Assembly: GCA_900554205.1 (NCBI GenBank) | Contig: USGM01000109.1 | Coordinates: forward strand, 1-10,348 | Direction of reading: 5' to 3' | Source: an uncultured Lachnospiraceae bacterium | GTDB taxonomy: Bacteria; Bacillota; Clostridia; Lachnospirales; Lachnospiraceae | DNA length: 10,348 nucleotides | Shown here: piece after piece, positions 6,113 through 10,348 of the stretch | Position numbering within the stretch: position 1 is the first letter of the stretch | Layout: every line of letters starts with the position of its first letter | Translations under genes and position numbers: made by a program | The notes under the pieces: generated by a model | Told to the model about the DNA's origin: nothing | Database searches by the model: none | Seen by the model: the letters and a program-made list of their open reading frames with translations, nothing else

Positions 6113-7275
6113 TGCTGTATCTGAAGCTCTCTCTTTCTCTTTGCCAGTATCTCTTCACCGACATGGAGAGCCTGCCCGTCATTCTGTTCAAACGAGACCA
6201 TTGCGGAATAGTCGATCGCATCCATGATGTCTTCCACGGTCTTTACTTCCTCCGGATAATCCATCTGGATCAATACCGTCTCAAGCTGCAGGTTCATATC
6301 CTCACTGATGACACCCTGACCGATCCTGTTACGGAGAATACCCACGACATAATCCAGCTTTTCCTTGTCATCTTCCACAAAGATCGCCAGTCTGCCGTCC
6401 GCCAGATAGAACAGCTCCATGGGACGTATTTCTGTTTTTAGTTTCTCAACAGCCTCCTTGAGCAGCGTTCCTCCAAGCTTAAGACCGACCGCTTCGCGCA
6501 GAGACTGGAAATTCGTGACATTGATAATTAAGAGATGAAATTTTTCCTGCTTTCTGACCGCACTGGAAACAACCTTGTCAAAGCCGCGTCTGTTATACAC
6601 CCCGAGGACCTTATCTTCGTCCCCGTCTGGGCTTTCCAGTGCCATGTAGAGAAGCAGCAGGGAAAGCGAGGTGGCAAACTGTAATACCAGCGCATGGGGC
6701 ATCAATGCCTGAATGATACCGCCGATCAGCGATGCCGTAAGATACAGTCTGACGGAGGTAAGCTGCCATTTTGTCAGAAGAGCCTTGTACCTCGATGTCG
6801 TCACCACCGTAGCTACTATGTAATATGCTGTAACCGCATACAGAATCGGAAAACCTACGCCGTGCTGATAGCCGTCCACTTGATTATAATGAAAAACAAA
6901 GCCCGTGACGGGAGACGTCATAATCATAAGAACCGATGCTGTAAGCGGTGCAAACAGGACAAGCAGATCCCTCACGCCCCACTTGCTCCGATCCTTTCCG
7001 GTGGAGATATAGAGGTAGAGATAGTATAAAAAGGGAAGCGTATTGAACAAACTCAGGTAGATCACATTCACAAGATACACAACCCACGGCACATAACGGA
7101 TTTCATCCAGTACAACCGTCAGAATATCCACAATGTCCGTAAGCAGTGACAGCCAGATCAGCCATACGAAAGCAAAGGACTGGGGCATGCGAATGCTTTT
7201 CTTATGGTAGAAATGTATCAATATGACAACGGCCAGAACCATAGCCGCAATATCATAATGCAAAATATAGTTCAT
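6016..7275 (-). CDS. N-terminal fragment: 7TM sensor and degenerate GGDEF
   Basis: 419 codons before the frameshift product terminates. Hydrophobic segments at about 8-22, 34-56, 62-90, 102-124, 141-160, 176-192 and 196-212 suggest a 7TM sensory module. The GGDEF-like domain starts at LGVYNRRGFD (224-233), the usual start of this domain, but the active-site loop is LADGR (291-295) instead of GGDEF. It should therefore not make cyclic-di-GMP and may bind GTP to regulate the EAL domain or be purely structural. The last native residues are YYQPIYS (402-408); the following 11 residues (STGRGITPRRR) are frameshift product. Confidence 0.7.
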   Translation of the reverse strand: MNYILHYDIAAMVLAVVILIHFYHKKSIRMPQSFAFVWLIWLSLLTDIVDILTVVLDEIRYVPWVVYLVNVIYLSLFNTLPFLYYLYLYISTGKDRSKWGVRDLLVLFAPLTASVLMIMTSPVTGFVFHYNQVDGYQHGVGFPILYAVTAYYIVATVVTTSRYKALLTKWQLTSVRLYLTASLIGGIIQALMPHALVLQFATSLSLLLLYMALESPDGDEDKVLGVYNRRGFDKVVSSAVRKQEKFHLLIINVTNFQSLREAVGLKLGGTLLKEAVEKLKTEIRPMELFYLADGRLAIFVEDDKEKLDYVVGILRNRIGQGVISEDMNLQLETVLIQMDYPEEVKTVEDIMDAIDYSAMVSFEQNDGQALHVGEEILAKRKRELQIQHCMQRALKQGTFQVYYQPIYSSTGRGITPRRR

Positions 7276-7309
7276 CTTTTCCCCCAACTCTGCACACTTT
7301 TCTAAAAGC

Positions 7310-7339
7310 AAAAAGAGCGAACCTCAGAGGGGGCTGCTC
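7310..7339 (-). terminator. Terminator of the tRNA-Leu gene
   Basis: On the minus strand GAGCAGCC pairs with GGTT-C-GCTC (one bulge), followed by five T's at 7314-7310, about 25 bp beyond the tRNA 3' end. The stem is imperfect, so some read-through into the downstream GGDEF-EAL gene is plausible. Confidence 0.6.
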
Positions 7340-7363
7340 ATGCATTAATCTGCTCACACAGGA

Positions 7364-7444
7364 TGCGGATAACAGGACTTGAACCTGCACGTCAAGGACA
7401 CCAGAACCTAAATCTGGCGCGTCTGCCAATTCCGCCATATCCGC
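7364..7444 (-). tRNA. tRNA-Leu (anticodon UAG)
   Basis: A class II tRNA of 81 nt. The acceptor arms GCGGATA (7444-7438) and TATCCGC (7371-7365) pair perfectly, with discriminator A at 7364. The anticodon stem CCAGA/TCTGG encloses the loop TTTAGGT, giving anticodon TAG (codon CUA, probably others by wobble). A long variable arm and the T arm GCAGG-TTCAAGT-CCTGT are present. The CCA end is not encoded. Confidence 0.96.
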
Positions 7445-7467
7445 ATATAGAATAGTACTGCTGTTCT

Positions 7468-7497
7468 ATTATAGCGTGGTCCTTCTGTTTTTGTCAA
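7468..7497 (-). promoter_or_regulatory. Consensus sigma-A promoter of tRNA-Leu
   Basis: On the minus strand a perfect TTGACA (7497-7492) and a perfect TATAAT (7473-7468) are separated by 18 bp. The predicted start is near 7461, about 17 nt before the mature tRNA 5' end. Confidence 0.9.
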
Positions 7498-7550
7498 GGA
7501 TTCCCAGAATTTCTCCCGCTGCTTCCAGTTACGACGCGACGGCTTCCGGC

Positions 7551-7745
7551 TTTCCGTCCCGGTTCTTCCGCGGCTGCGGCGGGGGCGGCTTTCGTTCTGA
7601 TTGCTTCCCTGCCGTGGCTGCTTCCGTCTTTCGTTCTGGCTGCTTCCCTGACGCGGCAACTTCCGTCTTTCGTTCTGGCTGCTTCCTTGCCATGGCGGCT
7701 TCTGGCTTTCGTTCTGGCTGCTTCCCTGACGCGGTGGTCTCGGCG
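7551..7745. repeat. 39-bp tandem repeat block downstream of the esterase
   Basis: Four clear 39-bp units begin at 7590, 7629, 7668 and 7707, each with TTTCGTTCTG then GCTTCC; a decayed unit begins at 7551 and traces reach back to about 7512. Units 1/3 and 2/4 resemble each other more closely, suggesting a 78-bp duplication. It lies just after the esterase stop codon (7753-7755). Because 39 is a multiple of three, all minus-strand frames stay open: one encodes KQPERKTEAAxAG-type 13-residue repeats, and the esterase frame after the stop encodes PRQGSSQNERRKQ-type repeats. No start codon with a ribosome binding site serves any of them. The remaining DNA to 7498 holds only the tRNA promoter. Confidence 0.85.
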
Positions 7746-7752
7746 CGGTGGC

Positions 7753-9093
7753 TTACATCGGCCCCTTGTCCCGCAGGAAGGTATGCCACAGCTTCTTCCG
7801 GCACTGCATCGGCGACGCGTACCCATCGTTTTTTCCGTCAAACAGCCGAAAGCCCCTCTGCCTCCTAGAAACAGGCTTCCACTCAGGCAGCCCCTCTCCG
7901 TTCGGATTGCCGCCGCTCCTCACAAAGTTTGCGACATAATCTATCATCTGTCTGCTGAGTTCATGATCCGTCTCCTCGAAGGTTCGCCAGCATCTGTCCA
8001 TATTGCCGCACATATACCAGAGGTCTGCCGCATGATAAGCCTTAAACTTATTTCCCGGCAGTTCCCTGTCAAAGAGATAGCCATACACCGGCTTTCTGCC
8101 CTCTCTGGCATTGCGGCGCGCGTAACCGTATGCCATCTCATAGATCAGATAAGGCATAAAGTCCTGCGAGGTAATTCCCACGATCAGCGGAATGTCCAGA
8201 TCCGTTCCATCCTTCCTGATCTTCTGCGGCAGTGCGGGAATGATCTCCCCATCGATTCCCGGCTGTAAGTAATGCAGGTCGCCGTGCTCTCTCGATACGG
8301 TATACCATGCCTCCCATACTTCCTTCGCGGGCAACGCACGGAATGCCGCCTCATCCGCTGCTCCGGCTCTCTGCCTGACCTCTGTCCAGAAGCTCTCTGC
8401 CTCCTGCTCCGTATAAGGTCTGGCGAGCTTCGGGACGCAGCCTGCACCGGACATCATGATTGCCCCCGTGATGATTCCCTTGAGCTGATTGGTATAGAGC
8501 AGGTCATTAATGCTCATCGCCCCAGCGGATTGTCCCATCAATGTGATTCTTCCGGGATCGCCGCCGAACGCCTCTATATTTTCCTTCACCCACCGGATCG
8601 CCGCCATCTGGTCATGCAACCCGTAATTTTTCGACCGGTAAAGCGAGAAGACATTCAGCCGGTAGCCAACGGAAACATAGACGATTCCCCGCTTCGTGTA
8701 CTCCCTGCCGTCCCCGTAGGGCATCTCACCGATAGTTCCCGTCTCATGCCCACCGCCGTGGATAAAGACAAGCACCGGGCAGTTCTCGCCCTGCAGCGGT
8801 TTCTGGATGTTCAGTTCCAGCGCATCCTCCTCATAGCGGAAGCTGCTACCCTTCCGGAACTCATCATAGTAAAAATTCCCCACGTCCTTCGACTCATCCC
8901 GGAAGGTGTCGTACTGCGGACAGTCTGTCTCCTGCGCTGTCGCGTCATAGATGCCCTTCCAGTGCGTAACTGGCACCGGATACTCGAACCGCTCCGCCGT
9001 CGCGTAGCGTACCCCATGGAAAAAAATGTCATCTGTGCGCTCCGTTCCCCTGATTTTGCCGCACTTTGTGTCTAATATAATATCCTCCGTCAT
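7753..9093 (-). CDS. Type-B carboxylesterase/lipase family protein
   Basis: A 446-aa alpha/beta-hydrolase of the COesterase family, hydrolysing carboxylic esters of unknown identity. The nucleophile elbow is GQSAG with Ser189. The oxyanion-hole motif is HGGG (112-115), preceded by PVLVFI. DALELNI (90-96) matches the conserved EDCLxLN block of the family. His354 in KAYHAADLWY is the likely catalytic His, and Asp311 (VGITSQDF) occupies the acidic position usually held by Glu. There is no signal peptide, so it should be cytoplasmic. The ATG at 9093 has GAGAGGG about 5 nt upstream. No clear promoter is seen upstream and no terminator directly downstream; the stop is followed by the 39-bp repeats. 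The family is sure; the substrate is not predictable. Confidence 0.92.
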   Translation of the reverse strand: MTEDIILDTKCGKIRGTERTDDIFFHGVRYATAERFEYPVPVTHWKGIYDATAQETDCPQYDTFRDESKDVGNFYYDEFRKGSSFRYEEDALELNIQKPLQGENCPVLVFIHGGGHETGTIGEMPYGDGREYTKRGIVYVSVGYRLNVFSLYRSKNYGLHDQMAAIRWVKENIEAFGGDPGRITLMGQSAGAMSINDLLYTNQLKGIITGAIMMSGAGCVPKLARPYTEQEAESFWTEVRQRAGAADEAAFRALPAKEVWEAWYTVSREHGDLHYLQPGIDGEIIPALPQKIRKDGTDLDIPLIVGITSQDFMPYLIYEMAYGYARRNAREGRKPVYGYLFDRELPGNKFKAYHAADLWYMCGNMDRCWRTFEETDHELSRQMIDYVANFVRSGGNPNGEGLPEWKPVSRRQRGFRLFDGKNDGYASPMQCRKKLWHTFLRDKGPM

Positions 9094-9195
9094 ATGTACC
9101 CTCTCCCGTAGCAGACCAATAAATCCTGTTTACGCTAAGTTTAGCACATCCGCCAATAATTTGCTACCACACTCTTTCCCGACTTTCCCACGCTG

Positions 9196-9297
9196 GGGTA
9201 TGAGCGCATGCTTTCCGCTGTCTTACCCTCTGTCCTCTCCCGCCGCGGGTACTCGCGCTTATTTTCCGCTGTCATACCCTCGCCACTCTCCCGATCT
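9196..9297. repeat. Tandem pair of 51-bp repeats
   Basis: 9196-9246 and 9247-9297 align without gaps and share GGGTA, TTTTCCGCTGTC/TTTCCGCTGTC, TACCCTC and CTCTCCCG; the other positions differ. A faint third copy may precede at about 9145-9195. The pair lies 100-200 bp upstream of the esterase start. There is no convincing ORF. The function is unknown. Confidence 0.7.
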
Positions 9298-9386
9298 CCT
9301 CTTTTTCGTAGATACCAAGGGCAAAAGCTCCAATGGTCTGTAATTGGCTGAATTGTTTGAATGATTCGCCATCCAAGAAGGGAATC

Positions 9387-9742
9387 GTACGTGCGGCTTA
9401 GCTGATTTAAAGCCTTTCGTATGTATAGTGGTGAGAATCTAAATGCACTTTAGCGTGCTTTCCAGTTTCCGCATGCATAGATATTGAGAATGTACGTGCG
9501 GATTTGCGTGCTTTCCAATTTCCACATGCATAGATATTGAGAATGTACATGCGGATTCGCGTGATTGATAATTTACGCATGTACAAGAGCCGGTAAAGTA
9601 CATGTGAAATTACGAACCTATCATTTTCCACATGTACAGATTTTAAATATGTACATGCGTTTTTGCGAATCTGTCACTTCCCGCATGTACAAATGCCAGA
9701 AAAGTACATGCGTCTCAGCGGTTTGCTATTTTTCGCATGTAT
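9387..9742. repeat. Seven-unit array of inverted 9-bp arms, 53-bp period
   Basis: Each unit is arm GTACATGCG, 22 variable bases, arm CGCATGTAC, 13 variable bases. Left arms begin at 9387, 9439, 9492, 9545, 9598, 9651 and 9704; right arms begin at 9418, 9470, 9523, 9576, 9629, 9682 and 9734. Arms are perfect in units 4 and 6. Unit 5 carries matched changes in both arms (GTACATGTG with CACATGTAC). Units 1, 2 and 3 are degenerate in one or both arms. The 22-base interior also keeps RCG at positions 6-8 in six of seven units. Units 2 and 3 have near-identical interiors and identical 13-base spacers, so they duplicated recently; the others have diverged apart from the arms. The array lies between the divergent esterase and tRNA-Arg genes. 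Confidence 0.88.
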
Positions 9743-9925
9743 AGATGCAGGGCAAGTTGCCATATTGCGACAAGATACTTGGCTCAGAAGCCCCGATAGA
9801 CTGTAGTGAGCCCAGCAAGCCGTTCCTTCCGCCACAATACCAGACCGATAGGCTGCAATTTTGCGAATTGTTTGAATGTGTAGTAGCCTCAAGTTGTGCC
9901 TAGTGGTGACCCCAGAGCGTTATTA

Positions 9926-9969
9926 GCAAAAATCCGCCTGTCTGAGCGCAGCGAGTTAAGGATTTTTGC
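9926..9969. repeat. 10-bp inverted repeat with 24-nt loop
   Basis: GCAAAAATCC (9926-9935) and GGATTTTTGC (9960-9969) are perfect complements. No T-run follows on either strand beyond the arms themselves, so it is not a typical terminator. The enclosed CTGAGCGCAGCGAG segment is GC-rich. It is probably an intergenic repeat of this genome; that needs a genome-wide search. Confidence 0.55.
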
Positions 9970-10045
9970 GAGCGCCACAGATAAGGCTTTTGCCCTAACC
10001 ATCTTTGTAAAAGTTCCACACCGTTCCCCCCGCTCTCCTTTCTTC

Positions 10046-10218
10046 GTAACAGTTCCGCACCGTTCCATTCATAAAAGCGTCTGCTTCGCAGCCGTCGCCG
10101 CTTTGCGGCTTTCCTTTTATTTCATTTCACGGGCGCTCCGCTCATAGAACGCCAGGATTGGCGCCTTGTGTGCAAGCACCCTCGCGCCAATCCTGACGTT
10201 CTATGGCGGAACTGTTAC
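10046..10218. repeat. MITE-like 173-bp element with 13-bp terminal inverted repeats and nested palindromes
   Basis: The ends GTAACAGTTCCGC (10046-10058) and GCGGAACTGTTAC (10206-10218) are perfect inverted repeats. Inside lie ATAAAAG/CTTTTAT (10071-10077 with 10114-10120), which encloses GCCGC-TTT-GCGGC, and a 22-bp stem (10143-10164 with 10184-10205, one mismatch) that abuts the right end. A direct partial copy of the left end lies at 10007-10027, 39 bp earlier. No target-site duplication is evident and no ORF fits. It could be a miniature mobile element or a structured RNA. It ends 28 bp before the tRNA-Arg promoter. Confidence 0.6.
10143..10205. repeat. 22-bp near-perfect palindrome arms with 19-nt loop
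   Basis: The arms at 10143-10164 and 10184-10205 are complementary at 21 of 22 positions (C10152 faces A10196). The loop contains CTTG-TGTG-CAAG, a small hairpin of its own. No T-run follows on the + strand beyond the adjacent terminal repeat. It is one of the strongest potential cruciforms in the window. Confidence 0.8.
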
Positions 10219-10246
10219 AAAAAATCTGCAAATTATGAAAAAACAG

Positions 10247-10275
10247 TTGACAACATGCAAATAATGAAATATAAT
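10247..10275 (+). promoter_or_regulatory. Perfect sigma-A promoter of tRNA-Arg
   Basis: TTGACA (10247-10252), a 17-bp spacer and TATAAT (10270-10275), an exact consensus at optimal spacing. The start is expected near 10282, about 25 nt before the mature tRNA. Confidence 0.93.
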
Positions 10276-10307
10276 ATGCTTCGTCGGTTTGAGTACAATC
10301 ACCGTAT

Positions 10308-10348
10308 GTGTCCGTAGCTCAGCTGGATAGAGCAACGGCCTTCTAAGC
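10308..10348 (+). tRNA. tRNA-Arg (anticodon UCU), 3' part cut off by the window
   Basis: The visible part holds the acceptor 5' strand GTGTCCG, T8-A9, the D arm GCTC/GAGC with AGCTGGATA, the anticodon 5' stem ACGGC and loop CTTCTAA with anticodon TCT at 10342-10344. It runs off the right edge two bases after the anticodon loop, so the acceptor pairing cannot be checked. Confidence 0.9.

Larger units (their letters stand above)
5369..7275 (-). pseudogene. Frameshifted 7TM-GGDEF-EAL cyclic-di-GMP phosphodiesterase gene
   Basis: Two overlapping reading frames together encode one membrane-anchored signalling protein, about 635 aa if the frame is restored. The order is about seven transmembrane helices (residues 1-212), a degenerate GGDEF domain (about 224-370) and a C-terminal EAL domain. 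The break lies close to 6050-6055: the upstream frame reads VYYQPIYS and then loses homology, while the other frame resumes with IDRKRYHSAEALIRL. Adding one base after TATTC restores the continuous EAL sequence. It starts at ATG 7275 with GGGGGA nearby; a TTG start at 7311 is possible but would lie on the tRNA terminator. No promoter is seen between that terminator and the start, so expression may depend on read-through from the tRNA-Leu promoter. It could be a true recent mutation or a sequencing error. Confidence 0.75.

Noticed and set aside
7445..7752. Separate basic repeat protein gene in the 39-bp block
   Set aside because: All minus-strand frames and one + frame are open, none has a start with a ribosome binding site, and one runs through the tRNA.
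7476..7868. 130-aa + strand ORF with FRSGCFP repeats
   Set aside because: It is the reverse of the 39-bp repeats and the esterase 3' end; no ribosome binding site precedes it.
9387..9742. CRISPR array
   Set aside because: The conserved parts are two 9-bp inverted arms, not one long repeat; the 22- and 13-bp segments alternate, and units 2 and 3 have near-identical interiors. No cas gene is present.
9387..9742. Integron attC sites or classical plasmid iterons
   Set aside because: There is no attC core (GTTRRRY) and there are no cassette genes; no replication protein gene or AT-rich origin feature lies nearby.
9407..9892. Short minus-strand ORFs across the array (9407-9631, 9674-9892)
   Set aside because: They are translations of the repeat, without ribosome binding sites or recognisable protein features.
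9926..9969. Intrinsic terminator
   Set aside because: The loop is 24 nt and no T-run follows the stem; no gene ends nearby.
9896..10147. 83-aa + strand ORF
   Set aside because: It runs through the inverted repeats and palindromes, has no ribosome binding site, and its low-complexity composition follows from the repeats.

Overview
The window looks like a chromosomal piece of a Clostridia genome, most likely Lachnospiraceae. The inference rests on moderate-to-high GC coding DNA with AT-rich sigma-A promoters, strong AGGAGG-type ribosome binding sites, tRNA genes without an encoded CCA, and a gut-clostridial gene mix: M18 aminopeptidase, CYTH protein, 7TM-GGDEF-EAL protein, type-B esterase, and a glycine-rich beta-helix protein. 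No gene marks it as phage or plasmid. The species cannot be read from the sequence.

Layout from left to right. At 1-1545, a two-gene leftward unit encodes a small degenerate response-regulator receiver and a secreted beta-helix repeat protein with an FMN_bind-like C-terminal tail. At 1667-4646, a leftward operon runs DJ-1/PfpI protein, GDP-L-fucose synthase (fcl), M18 aminopeptidase, with a consensus promoter at one end and a strong intrinsic terminator at the other. At 4686-5327, a rightward CYTH gene follows a leader of about 130 nt carrying several competing hairpins. At 5346-5390 a bidirectional terminator separates it from a leftward cyclic-di-GMP gene (5369-7275), a 7TM-degenerate GGDEF-EAL protein broken by a one-base frameshift. 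A tRNA-Leu(UAG) with a consensus promoter lies upstream of that gene, followed by a 39-bp tandem repeat block and a leftward type-B carboxylesterase (7753-9093).

The last 1.2 kb (9094-10307) has no convincing gene but is dense in repeats. It holds a 51-bp tandem pair, a seven-unit array with a 53-bp period in which 9-bp inverted arms are conserved while the DNA between them varies, and several nested palindromes. These lead to a perfect sigma-A promoter driving a tRNA-Arg(UCU) that is cut off by the window edge.

The most unusual signals are (1) the helically phased 53-bp array of GTACATGCG/CGCATGTAC dyads, (2) a near-identical hairpin/ribosome-binding module in front of two unrelated genes (aminopeptidase and CYTH), (3) the alternative-structure leader of the CYTH gene, and (4) the FMN_bind-like tail on the beta-helix protein. 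No single multi-gene defence or biosynthetic system is recognisable here.
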